Below are positions 16,813-24,823 of a DNA stretch of 64,000 nucleotides, in pieces; positions within the stretch are counted from its first letter, which is position 1; every line of letters starts with the position of its first letter. The translations under genes and the position numbers were made by a program. The notes below the pieces were generated by a model. That model had not been told where the DNA came from. It saw only the letters and a program-made list of their open reading frames with translations, and made no database searches. Origin of the DNA: Nonomuraea angiospora (GTDB lineage: Bacteria; Actinomycetota; Actinomycetes; Streptosporangiales; Streptosporangiaceae); contig NZ_JADBEK010000001.1 in assembly GCF_014873145.1 (NCBI RefSeq), forward strand, positions 3,720,001-3,784,000, read 5' to 3'.

Positions 16813-18597
16813 TTACGGGGTCAGCTCGATGAAGGACACGCCCGGCATGGGCAGCTCGAACTCGAGGGTGACCGTGCTCCCGGCGGCCGTGGCCGGCGGG
16901 GCCAGCTCGTCCAGCGTGTTGGCGGCGCGCAGCTTGTCCCACTGCTCGTCCGCCGGCCAGTCGCCGCCGCCCATCGCCTGCCAGGCCGCCTGCACGTTGG
17001 AGTGGTCGCGGTCGATGCGGTGGTGGGTGATCGTGTGCTCCCCGTCGCCGAGCCCGTCGACGGTCAGGGACACCGTACGGGTGAGCTCGGGGGCGCCGTC
17101 GGCCTGGGCGTGGTTGAGGGTGCCGTTCCAGACCAGCACGCCGATCCTGCCGTCCGCGCGCCGGGCCGCCCACGCCTCGACGCCGGCCACGTCCCCGTCG
17201 AGGGTGGCGGCCAGCTCCTCGTCGCCCAGCCGGGAGGCCAGGGTGAGCGCGTGGAAGCGGGGCTTGCGCAGGTTGCCGACCGTCAGCAGGCCGAACCCGC
17301 CGTGGAACAGCCGCGGCGGCCGGCCCAGCTCCTCGAAGTGGTCGGAGGCCACCCAGTGCGACAGCGCGGCGATCCGGCCGGCGGCCGACTTCATGCCGTG
17401 CAGCAGGAACGCCGCCCCGAACGGCCCGTCGCCGATGCCGTGGAAGTGGGTGGGCGTGGGCCCCCATTCGGTCCACCAGATGGGCACGTCGACGCCGTAC
17501 CTGTCCAGGACGGGACGCCAGTCGAGCGGCGCGTTGCCGTAGGTGTGGGTGGAGAGGAAGTCGAGCGCCGCGCCCGACTCCCCGACGTGGGCGAGCAGCT
17601 CCTCCACCCAGCCGTCGGCCGCCGAGGCGGGCCCGCCGACGCGCAGGTCCGGGTGGACGTTCTTCACGGCCGCGGCGCTGACGTCGTAGAGCAGGAAGTA
17701 CTCCTCGGGCGTGCCGGTCCAGAAGACGGCCAGGTTCGGCTCGTTCCAGACCTCGAAGGCCCAGTGGTCGATCAGCTCGTGGATCCCGTACCGCTCGGCC
17801 AGGTGCTCGACGAGCGCCCTGACCAGGTCGCTCCACGCCTCGAAGTCCTTCGGCGGCGAGACGATGGCGTCGTAGCCGAAGACGGTCCTGGAGGGGTCGG
17901 AGGCCAGGTCGCGCGGCATGTAGCCGAGCTCCACGATCGGCCGCAGGCCCAGCGCCACGACCTTGTCGTAGACCTCGTCCACGCGGCTGAAGTCGTAGAC
18001 CGCCTGGCCGTCGACCTCGCGGTAGACGCCCAGGTCGTCGCAGAGGATGGCGTGCGCCCTGACCGTCTGGACGCCGAGCTCGTCGCGCATGACGCGCAGC
18101 GCCTCGGCCAGCTCCTCACCGATGGGCCGGCCGCCGCTCTCGTCGGTGCTCAGCAGGTGCGACAGGTGCTCCGACCCCACCATGTACGTCCACGGGCGCG
18201 GCAGCTCGCGGGTCACCCGCCCCGCGTCCACGTGGACCGACATCCCGGCCGGCCCTTCGAGCGGGGCGGCCTGGACGGGCTCGGACAGCGGGCCGGCGTG
18301 GTCCGCGGCGGCGACGGCGGCCACCTGGTAGGACGCCGCTCCGTGGCCGGTGTCCACGTACCGGCAGGACGGGACGGCGGGCACGTCCACGTCCGGCGGC
18401 GTGGCCGGCGCCCCGTCCCGGTACACCGCGTAGCCGATGGCCCCGGGCACGGCGTCCCAGGTCAGCGTCACCTGGCCCGCTCCCGGGACCGCCGACAGGC
18501 CCGTGGGGGCCGGCAGCTCGGGCCGGTCGGCCGGGGTGATCGCACCGGACTCCTGGCCGATGCGCTCCTGCCAGTCGCGGTGGGCAGCCATGTTCAT
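16813..18597 (-). CDS. Cytoplasmic FN3-GH39-like glycoside hydrolase
   Basis: A 594-aa enzyme without a signal peptide. An N-terminal FN3-like domain (about residues 28-115, LPAPTGLSAVPGAGQVTLTWDAV) precedes a GH39-type (beta/alpha)8 barrel. The acid/base Glu is E286 in FEVWNEPN and the nucleophile E377 in IWWTEWGP, both in the expected places for retaining clan GH-A enzymes; GH39 members are mostly beta-xylosidases or iduronidases. A beta-sandwich follows to the C-terminus. Its ATG overlaps the stop of the glycoamylase-like gene (ATGA, 18594-18597), so it is the last gene of the LacI-linked operon and probably cleaves the imported oligosaccharide. Confidence 0.82.
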   Translation of the reverse strand: MNMAAHRDWQERIGQESGAITPADRPELPAPTGLSAVPGAGQVTLTWDAVPGAIGYAVYRDGAPATPPDVDVPAVPSCRYVDTGHGAASYQVAAVAAADHAGPLSEPVQAAPLEGPAGMSVHVDAGRVTRELPRPWTYMVGSEHLSHLLSTDESGGRPIGEELAEALRVMRDELGVQTVRAHAILCDDLGVYREVDGQAVYDFSRVDEVYDKVVALGLRPIVELGYMPRDLASDPSRTVFGYDAIVSPPKDFEAWSDLVRALVEHLAERYGIHELIDHWAFEVWNEPNLAVFWTGTPEEYFLLYDVSAAAVKNVHPDLRVGGPASAADGWVEELLAHVGESGAALDFLSTHTYGNAPLDWRPVLDRYGVDVPIWWTEWGPTPTHFHGIGDGPFGAAFLLHGMKSAAGRIAALSHWVASDHFEELGRPPRLFHGGFGLLTVGNLRKPRFHALTLASRLGDEELAATLDGDVAGVEAWAARRADGRIGVLVWNGTLNHAQADGAPELTRTVSLTVDGLGDGEHTITHHRIDRDHSNVQAAWQAMGGGDWPADEQWDKLRAANTLDELAPPATAAGSTVTLEFELPMPGVSFIELTP

Positions 18598-20099
18598 GAA
18601 GAGACGTTCCATTCCTCGATTTCCATTACCGGGCGCAGCTTGGCCTCCACGCCCGAGCCCGCGAAGTAGCGGTGCAGGCCGCCGCCGGTGAGCACGTTGC
18701 CCAGGGCGGCCATCACCATGCCCTGGTCGAGTGCCAGGTACCACTTGGACACGGCCCCCGAGCGAACGGCGACGGCGTCGTAGAAGCCGCCGGGGCCGTA
18801 GGCGTCGAAGTTCCGGCGGAGCTTGTCCAGGTTGTCGATGGCCGCGTCCTTCGCGTACGGCAGCGCCAGGAAGCTGGCGTGCGGTGTCACGACGCCGTCG
18901 CCGTAGGCCGTGGGCTCCGGCTTGGCCGGACGGCAGCCCTCGTAGCCGGGATCGGTGCTGGTGCGCTCGCGGTCGGTGGTGTAGCCGGGCTCGTCCATGC
19001 CGAGCGGGTCCACGCCGTACTCGCGGTAGCCGCCGTGCGGGTCGTTGGACGGCGAGAAGCCCCAGTAGCCGTACTTGGCCTCCTTCAGACCATGCTCGAT
19101 CTGGGCGCGGACGAACACCGGGTGGTTGCGGCCCCAGCTCTTGGGCGCCCACTTCGCCTCGGGGACCACGAGGTCCGGCATGAGGGCCTCGAACATGGAG
19201 CCGCCCCAGTTGGGGACGTAGCGCATGCCGCGGTAGGCGTACGTGCCCTCCCAGACGTTCACGCCCAGGTACTTCTTCCACGAGCCGACCGGCTTCTGGT
19301 CCTGCCAGCCGAAGTCGCAGCCGTTGTCGGGGAAGGTGCGGTACGGGCCGAAGTAGCTCTCGCGCGGGAGCTGGCCGAGCGCGATGCCCACGTACTGGCC
19401 GATGCGGGTCTCGGCGGGCGCGCCGTAGTGGTGGCAGGTCGAGTAGACGGTCCTGCCGGTGCCGGCGTAGTCGCTCTCGACGTAGCAGCCGTCGGGCGGC
19501 TCGGGCCAGAAACCGCCTCGGATCAACCCGGTGCCCGCGTCGGGGCGGGCGGCGGGGTCGTAGTAGGAGGCGAAGTTCATGGAGGTCAGCAGACGGTTGG
19601 CGCGGGCGGCGTACTGCGGGGTTGCGTTGCGGACCATCATGAGGGCCGCGGCCAGCCAGCCGTTGTCCACGCTGGAGGCGAACAGGCGCACCGGATCGCC
19701 GGTCTCCGGCCAGGTGTGGATCAACTGGAGGGTGCCGGGATCGTACCAGTTGTAGAACTGGCCGGTGGGAGTGTTCCGCTCAAGTGCCTCCAGCGCCTTG
19801 ATCACCCTGCCGATCCTGGCGGCGGCGTCCCCGCCGCCGATCAGGCGCAGGTCGCGGGCGGCGAGGGTGCTCCACAGGTACGTGCCGATGTTGGTGGGCG
19901 AGGTGACCTTCGCCCTGGTCGCGAGGTCGCCGGTCACCTTGTCGGCGGGCAGGCCGGTGGCCGGCTCCACCATGGCGGCCATGGAGCGCCAGGTGTCCTT
20001 GGCGTAGCGGAGCAGGGTGGCGTTCGCGGAGGCGTCGGCGGGGACGGCCGGCACGATCAGGGCCAGCGTCAGCACGCCGGACAGGACTGTCTTGCGCAT
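18594..20099 (-). CDS. Secreted glycoamylase-like glycoside hydrolase (PF10091 type)
   Basis: A 501-aa protein with a Sec signal peptide (to about ADA-SA, residue 25) and an all-helical barrel with segments typical of the glycoamylase-like family: GTYLWSTLAARDLRLIG, TGQFYNWYDP, SSVDNGWLAAAL, GGSMFEALMPDLV, WGFSPSNDPHGGY, TPHASFLALPYA and LALDQGMVMAALGNVL. Characterised relatives include GH144/GH162 endo-beta-1,2-glucanases, but specificity is not assured. GAGGAG lies 7 nt before ATG 20099. It sits between the MalG-type permease (12-bp gap) and the GH39 gene, so it likely makes the oligosaccharide that the ABC system imports. Confidence 0.75.
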   Translation of the reverse strand: MRKTVLSGVLTLALIVPAVPADASANATLLRYAKDTWRSMAAMVEPATGLPADKVTGDLATRAKVTSPTNIGTYLWSTLAARDLRLIGGGDAAARIGRVIKALEALERNTPTGQFYNWYDPGTLQLIHTWPETGDPVRLFASSVDNGWLAAALMMVRNATPQYAARANRLLTSMNFASYYDPAARPDAGTGLIRGGFWPEPPDGCYVESDYAGTGRTVYSTCHHYGAPAETRIGQYVGIALGQLPRESYFGPYRTFPDNGCDFGWQDQKPVGSWKKYLGVNVWEGTYAYRGMRYVPNWGGSMFEALMPDLVVPEAKWAPKSWGRNHPVFVRAQIEHGLKEAKYGYWGFSPSNDPHGGYREYGVDPLGMDEPGYTTDRERTSTDPGYEGCRPAKPEPTAYGDGVVTPHASFLALPYAKDAAIDNLDKLRRNFDAYGPGGFYDAVAVRSGAVSKWYLALDQGMVMAALGNVLTGGGLHRYFAGSGVEAKLRPVMEIEEWNVSS

Positions 20100-20110
20100 G
20101 GGGGGCTCCT

Positions 20111-20932
20111 CTACTTGAGGCCGGTGGTGGCGATGCCCTGGATGAAGAAGCGCTGCAGGAAGACGAACAGGAACAGGATCGGCGCGATCACCACGACCGA
20201 GCCGGCGACCAGCAGGTTGTAGTGGGTGGCCTCGTGCCCGTTGAGGATGTTGAGGGCGACCGGGAGGGTGTACATGTCCTCGCTCTGCGCGACCACGGCC
20301 GGCCACAGGAAGTTGTTCCACGAGCCGAGGAACGTGATCAGCCCCAGCGTGGCCAGCGGCGGCCCGCACAGCGGCAGGATGATCGTGAAGAAGATGCGGA
20401 ACTCCCCCGCGCCGTCCACCCTGGCCGCGTGGATCAGCTCGTCCGGCAGGTCGGCGATGAACTGCCGCATCATGAACACGCCGAGCGGCGTCACCACGGT
20501 CGGCAGGATGATCCCGATGAACGTGTTGACCATGCCGAGCTTCGCGATCAGCACGAACTGCGGCACCATGAGCACGATGGCCGGGATCGCGAGCTGCACC
20601 AGCACCAGGCCGAAGGCGAGGTTCTTGCCGCGGAAGGACAGCTTGGCGAAGGCGTACCCGACCATGGAGCAGAACAGCAGGTTGGTGGCGACCAGCACGA
20701 GCGCGATGAGCATGCTGTTGACGAAGGCGTCGCCGATGTTCACCCGCTGGAACAGCTCGGCGAAGTTGTCCAGCGTGAACGTCTCCGGCCAGAACGTCGG
20801 CGGGTCGCGCCGGATCTCCCGCTCCGGCTTGACGGAGCTGAGCGCCGTCCACAGGAACGGCCCGGCGACCAGCGCCAGCCCCAGGCTCAGCCCCAGGTAG
20901 ACGACCGCGCGCTGGCGGCGGGTCCGGCTCAC
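20111..20932 (-). CDS. Sugar ABC transporter permease, MalG type
   Basis: A 273-aa inner-membrane permease with six predicted helices and the EAA loop near residue 180 (ELIHAARVDGAGEFRIFFTIILPLCGPPLATL). This is the second permease of a CUT1-class carbohydrate importer. Its start overlaps the end of the MalF-type gene by 4 bp (ATGA). No ATPase gene is present in the cluster, so it probably uses a shared MsiK-type ATPase encoded elsewhere, as is usual in actinobacteria. Confidence 0.9.
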   Translation of the reverse strand: MSRTRRQRAVVYLGLSLGLALVAGPFLWTALSSVKPEREIRRDPPTFWPETFTLDNFAELFQRVNIGDAFVNSMLIALVLVATNLLFCSMVGYAFAKLSFRGKNLAFGLVLVQLAIPAIVLMVPQFVLIAKLGMVNTFIGIILPTVVTPLGVFMMRQFIADLPDELIHAARVDGAGEFRIFFTIILPLCGPPLATLGLITFLGSWNNFLWPAVVAQSEDMYTLPVALNILNGHEATHYNLLVAGSVVVIAPILFLFVFLQRFFIQGIATTGLK

Positions 20933-21852
20933 CTGCGCCTCCCGAGCCTGAGCTGCAGTACGGCCAGCGCCACGATCACCACGAACAGCACGGACGAGGC
21001 GGCCCCCGCGTAGCCGTAGTTGCCGACCCCGAACTGGTTGAAGATGGCCAGCGAGGCCGACAGCGTGGAGTCGAGCGGGCCTCCCCTGGTCATGACCAGC
21101 GGCTCCTCCAGGAACTGCATGAAGCCGACCGAGCTGTAGACGGTGCAGAACAGCAGCACGGGCCGCAGCGAGGGCACGGTGACCGCGCGGAAGCGGGCCC
21201 AGCGCCCTGCGCCGTCCACCTCGGCGGCCTCGTACAGCTCCTTCGGGATGCTCTGCAGCGCGGCCAGCAGCACGACCATGTTGAAGCCGAAGCTGCGCCA
21301 GGCCGTCATCACGATGATCGACGGCAGGGCGGTGGACGTGCTCTGCAGCCAGTTGGGGCCCCGCACGCCCACCAGCTCCAGCAGCCGGTTGACCAGCCCG
21401 GCCTCCGGCTCCAGCAGGAACTTCCAGGCCACGGCGATGCCGATGATGCTGGTGATGTTCGGCAGGTAGTAGCCGAGCCGGAAGAACGCGGCCGGCAGCC
21501 GGGCGATCCCCGAGTTGAGCAGCACGGCCGCGGCCAGCCCGAGCCCGATGGTCAGCGGCAGCGCGGTGAGCACGAAGACCACGGTGTTGAGCGCCGCCTT
21601 GCGCATGGCGCCGTCGTTCATGAGCCGCAGGTAGTTGTCGACCCCGACCACGTTCACGGCGAGGGGGTCGCTCACGTCGGTGCTGCGCATGTCGGTGAAG
21701 CTCATGCCGATGCCGACCAGCAGCGGGCCCAGGTAGAAGACCGCGAACAGCACCACGAACGGCAGGATGAAGATCCAGCCGATGCCGGCCTGGCGTAACG
21801 TGCCCCTGAGCCTGATCGGCGCCACCCGGCCGGCGGGGACCGCCACGCTCAT
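20929..21852 (-). CDS. Sugar ABC transporter permease, MalF type
   Basis: A 307-aa permease with a short cytoplasmic lead, six membrane helices and the EAA loop ELYEAAEVDGAGRWARFRAVTVPSLRPVLLF (about residues 205-235). It pairs with the MalG-type protein to form the channel of a CUT1 importer. It is separated by 43 bp from the binding-protein gene upstream. The operon order (binding protein, MalF, MalG, enzymes) is standard for oligosaccharide uptake loci. Confidence 0.9.
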   Translation of the reverse strand: MSVAVPAGRVAPIRLRGTLRQAGIGWIFILPFVVLFAVFYLGPLLVGIGMSFTDMRSTDVSDPLAVNVVGVDNYLRLMNDGAMRKAALNTVVFVLTALPLTIGLGLAAAVLLNSGIARLPAAFFRLGYYLPNITSIIGIAVAWKFLLEPEAGLVNRLLELVGVRGPNWLQSTSTALPSIIVMTAWRSFGFNMVVLLAALQSIPKELYEAAEVDGAGRWARFRAVTVPSLRPVLLFCTVYSSVGFMQFLEEPLVMTRGGPLDSTLSASLAIFNQFGVGNYGYAGAASSVLFVVIVALAVLQLRLGRRR

Positions 21853-21895
21853 GCGCCCTCCCGCGTCGGCGCCGCTTCAGAGCCGCCCCGCACGC

Positions 21896-23161
21896 TCACA
21901 GGCCGGTGCCGATCGTGTCGGCCTGCGACTGGATCGCCTTGAGCGTCTGCTCGGGCGTCTGCGCGCCCCGGGCCAGCTTCTCCAGCTCGGTCTCCAGCAC
22001 CCTGGCCACCTGCTCCCACGTCGGGAACGGCGGCGGCGTCTTGGCGTCCTTGAGCTGCTCGCCGAAGACGGCGAGCTGCTTGTCGGCGGTCAGCTCCGGC
22101 TCCTGCCAGGCCTTCACGACCGCGGGCAGCGCCTTCACCGTCGTGTACCACTTGGCCTGGACCTTCGGCTCGCTCAGCCACTGGATGAACTTCCAGGCCG
22201 CGTCGCGGTTCTTGGCCTTCTTGAACACCACCATGTCGGACCCGCCGAGGAAGCTCGTCGCCGAGACCGGCCCCTTGGGGTAGGGCGCGACGTCGAACTT
22301 GTCCTTGAAGCCGGGGCCGCCGTCGTTGTTCAGCACGCCGACCATCCACGGGCCGGAGAAGAAGCCGCCGACCTCGCCCTTGATGAAGCTCTGCGGGAAG
22401 GCGCCCTCCGGGGTGTCGTTGGGGGCGAGCTTCTGCGTGAACAGCGACGCGTACTGCTTGAGCGCCGTGAGCGCCTCGGGGGTGTCGAACGTGTACTTGC
22501 CGTCCTTGACGATCTCGCCGCCCGCCTGCCAGATGAGCGGCAGCACCTCCTGCCAGGAGGCTCCCTGCGTGTAGCTCTGGTTGAAGCCGTTCTTCGCGCC
22601 GCCCTTCTCCTTGAGCGCCCTGGCGAACGCGGTGAACTCCTCCCACGTCTTCGGCGGCTCGACGCCGGCCTTCTTGGCCTGGTCGGTGCGGTAGTACAGG
22701 ACGCGGGTCTCGACGTACCAGGGCACCCCGTACGCCGTGCCGTTGACGTCGACCGTCTGCCAGGCGCCGGGGAAGAACACGGACTTGTCGACCAGGTTGC
22801 CGGGGGTCGGCTCCAGCGCGCCGGTCTTGGCCAGCTCGCCCGACCAGGTGGAGCCGACCATGCTCACGTCAGGGGTGGCGCTGCCCGCGATGGCCGCGGT
22901 GATCTTGTCGTGCGCCACGTCCCAGCCGATGGCCGTGACGTTGACCTTCACGCCCGGGTTGGCGGCCTCGAAGTCCTTGACGAACGCGCCGAGCGCCTTG
23001 CCCTCCTCGCCCATCGCCCAGACCGTGACCTCCCCCGTGATCTTGCCGGTCGTGACGTTCTGTGCCTGCTCAGGAGTTCTGTCTGCGCTGCGGCCGCAGC
23101 CGGCCGCCATGATCGCGAGGACCAGCACGCCTCCCGCGGCGCGCCGGGTGGTGGTGTTCAC
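21896..23161 (-). CDS. Carbohydrate ABC transporter substrate-binding lipoprotein
   Basis: A 421-aa extracellular lipoprotein. The signal sequence ends in the lipobox AAGC (Cys at about residue 22). The family-1 solute-binding fold follows, with GEVTVWAMGEEGKALGAFVKDFEAANPGVKVNV at the start of lobe 1 and KNRDAAWKFIQWLSEPKVQAKW near the C-terminus. It would capture the oligosaccharide and deliver it to the two permeases downstream. GTG 23161 is preceded by a strong AGGAGG. It starts 21 bp after the LacI gene ends, so the two are probably on one transcript. Confidence 0.9.
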   Translation of the reverse strand: MNTTTRRAAGGVLVLAIMAAGCGRSADRTPEQAQNVTTGKITGEVTVWAMGEEGKALGAFVKDFEAANPGVKVNVTAIGWDVAHDKITAAIAGSATPDVSMVGSTWSGELAKTGALEPTPGNLVDKSVFFPGAWQTVDVNGTAYGVPWYVETRVLYYRTDQAKKAGVEPPKTWEEFTAFARALKEKGGAKNGFNQSYTQGASWQEVLPLIWQAGGEIVKDGKYTFDTPEALTALKQYASLFTQKLAPNDTPEGAFPQSFIKGEVGGFFSGPWMVGVLNNDGGPGFKDKFDVAPYPKGPVSATSFLGGSDMVVFKKAKNRDAAWKFIQWLSEPKVQAKWYTTVKALPAVVKAWQEPELTADKQLAVFGEQLKDAKTPPPFPTWEQVARVLETELEKLARGAQTPEQTLKAIQSQADTIGTGL

Positions 23162-23182
23162 GGACTACCTCCTGGGGGTTGG

Positions 23183-24217
23183 TCACCGCGGCCGGAACGG
23201 ATCTCCGGCTCTGCGGTCAGGACTCGGTGAGGTCTCGGGGTGGTCGCCGCAGCTGGAGCGGACCACCAGCTCGGTGGGCAGGCTCTGGTGGCGGGGCAGG
23301 TCGCGGGTGCGGGTGATCAGCTCGTCGAGCGCGCGGGCGGCGCGGGCGCCGAGCTCGCGCATGGGCTGGCGTACGGTGGTCAGCGCCGGGCGGGCGTGGC
23401 GGGCGGCCATGATGTCGTCCCAGCCGGTCACGGCCAGGTCGCCGGGCACGCTCAGGCCCAGCTCCTCGGCGGCCAGCAGCGCGCCCAGCGCCACCTCGTC
23501 GTCGGAGCAGATGATCGCCTCGGGCCTGTCCTTGCCCCGGAGCAGGTCCCTGGCGGCCTCGAAGCCGCATTCGACGGTGTAGTGGCGCGTGTCCACGGCC
23601 TCGATCGCGCCGCCGAGCACCGCCCGCACGCCCTGCCAGCGCTCGTCCACGTCGTCCTGGCTGGCCATGGGGGCGCCGAGGAAGGCGAAGCGCTCGTAGC
23701 CGTGCCCGGCCAGGTGAGTGGCCAGCGCTCCCGCCGAGGTCCTGTTCTCGCTGCGCAGGGTGTCGGCGCCGGTCAGCGGGTCGCGCGAGATGAACACCAG
23801 CCGCATCCCGAGCCGCACCAGCTCGGCCACCAGCGGCTCGGGCACGGTGTGACCGAAGATCAGCATGCCGTCGACCCGGCCGGCGAGGTCCTTGACCAGG
23901 TCGTTGACCCGCGTGCGCCCCTTGGTGGACAGGATGACGACCGAGCGCCCCAGCTCGGAGGCGACCTCCTCGTAGCCGAGCAGGACCTCGGTGTAGTAGG
24001 GGCCCGCGAGGTCGGGGAAGACGATGCCGTTGGCGGCGTGGCGGCCCTCGGCCAGGCTCACCCCGAGGTGGCTGGGCGTGAAGTTGAGCTCTTCGACCGC
24101 CTTGAGCACCTTCTCGCGCGTCCTGGCCGCGACCGGGCCAGTGCCGCGCAGCGCCCGGGACACGGTCGCGATCGACACGCCGGCCCGCTGGGCCACCTCG
24201 TAGATGGTCACGTCCAT
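23183..24217 (-). CDS. LacI-family transcriptional repressor
   Basis: A 344-aa regulator with the LacI helix-turn-helix at the N-terminus (VTIYEVAQRAGVSIATVSRALRG, then the hinge SHLGVSLAEGR) and a periplasmic-binding-protein-like sensor domain (GIVFPDLAGPYYTEVLLGYE, ICSDDEVALGALLAAEELGL, VTGWDDIMAARHARPALTTVRQP). It is first in the gene row LacI, binding protein, permeases, glycoamylase, GH39 and probably represses all of them through the palindromes just upstream. ATG 24217 has GGGAGA about 7 nt before it and was preferred to TTG 24220. Confidence 0.93.
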   Translation of the reverse strand: MDVTIYEVAQRAGVSIATVSRALRGTGPVAARTREKVLKAVEELNFTPSHLGVSLAEGRHAANGIVFPDLAGPYYTEVLLGYEEVASELGRSVVILSTKGRTRVNDLVKDLAGRVDGMLIFGHTVPEPLVAELVRLGMRLVFISRDPLTGADTLRSENRTSAGALATHLAGHGYERFAFLGAPMASQDDVDERWQGVRAVLGGAIEAVDTRHYTVECGFEAARDLLRGKDRPEAIICSDDEVALGALLAAEELGLSVPGDLAVTGWDDIMAARHARPALTTVRQPMRELGARAARALDELITRTRDLPRHQSLPTELVVRSSCGDHPETSPSPDRRAGDPFRPR

Positions 24218-24234
24218 CAAGCGTCTCCCTGTTG

Positions 24235-24270
24235 TGTAAGCGCTTCCACTATGGACTGTAAGCGCTTACA
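24235..24270 (-). promoter_or_regulatory. Twin LacI-type operators
   Basis: TGTAAGCGCTTACA at 24257-24270 is a perfect 14-bp palindrome with the central CG step typical of LacI-family sites. TGTAAGCGCTTCCA at 24235-24248 is a second copy with one mismatch in the right arm. The centres are 22 bp apart, about two helical turns, and lie 18 to 53 nt before the LacI start, so the regulator probably controls its own operon. Confidence 0.85.
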
Positions 24271-24358
24271 CACATGCATCCTGCCAGGATTGTTAACTTC
24301 TAGTACAGACCCCGGCGAATAACGGTGAGGTCACGCCCTCGACGGGTAGTCGTGGATC

Positions 24359-24763
24359 ATGCTCTACGGCAAGGAACACGTACAGCGTTATCAGGAGACC
24401 AACGGCGAGGAGGGACACGACTGGAACAACACGACAGTCCTCCTCCTCACCACGAAGGGCCGCAAGTCCGGCCGCTCCTACACGACGCCGCTCATCTATC
24501 AGAAGCACGGCGACGACCACGTGGTCGTCGCGTCCAAGGGCGGGGATCCCGACCACCCCGAGTGGTACAAGAACATCCTGGCCAACCCTGAGGTGGAGGC
24601 GCAGGTCAAGGGCGACAAGTTCACGGCCCGCGCCCGTACGGCCTCGAAGGAGGAGAAGCCGGAGCTCTGGCGGCTGATGGCCCGCACCTGGCCGGACTAC
24701 GACGAATACCAGAAGAAGACCGACCGCGACATCCCGGTCGTCGTGCTCGAACGCGTCAGCTGA
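24359..24763 (+). CDS. DDN-like F420-dependent nitroreductase-family protein
   Basis: A 134-aa protein of the deazaflavin-dependent nitroreductase group. Visible family segments are LLLTTKGRKSGRSYTTPLIYQ (about residues 29-49), VVVASKGGDPDHPEWYKNILANPEVEAQV (about 57-85) and the C-terminal RDIPVVVLERV. Such proteins bind reduced cofactor F420 and reduce quinones or other hydrophobic acceptors. Codon use is normal. ATG 24359 has no ribosome binding site; a TAGTCG element about 6 nt upstream suggests a leaderless message. It ends at a strong bidirectional hairpin and is otherwise isolated. Confidence 0.9.
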   Translation: MLYGKEHVQRYQETNGEEGHDWNNTTVLLLTTKGRKSGRSYTTPLIYQKHGDDHVVVASKGGDPDHPEWYKNILANPEVEAQVKGDKFTARARTASKEEKPELWRLMARTWPDYDEYQKKTDRDIPVVVLERVS

Positions 24764-24780
24764 CACCTCTGATGAGGCAG

Positions 24781-24813
24781 GCCCCGCCGCGCCCGGTCGG
24801 GGCGCGACGGGGC
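24781..24813. terminator. Bidirectional terminator hairpin
   Basis: GCCCCGCCGCGCCC (24781-24794) pairs with GGGCGCGACGGGGC (24800-24813), 14-bp arms with one mismatched pair and a 5-nt loop. It lies between the convergent DDN-like gene and the subtilisin gene and could serve both. Confidence 0.75.
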
Positions 24814-24823
24814 TCCCATCACG

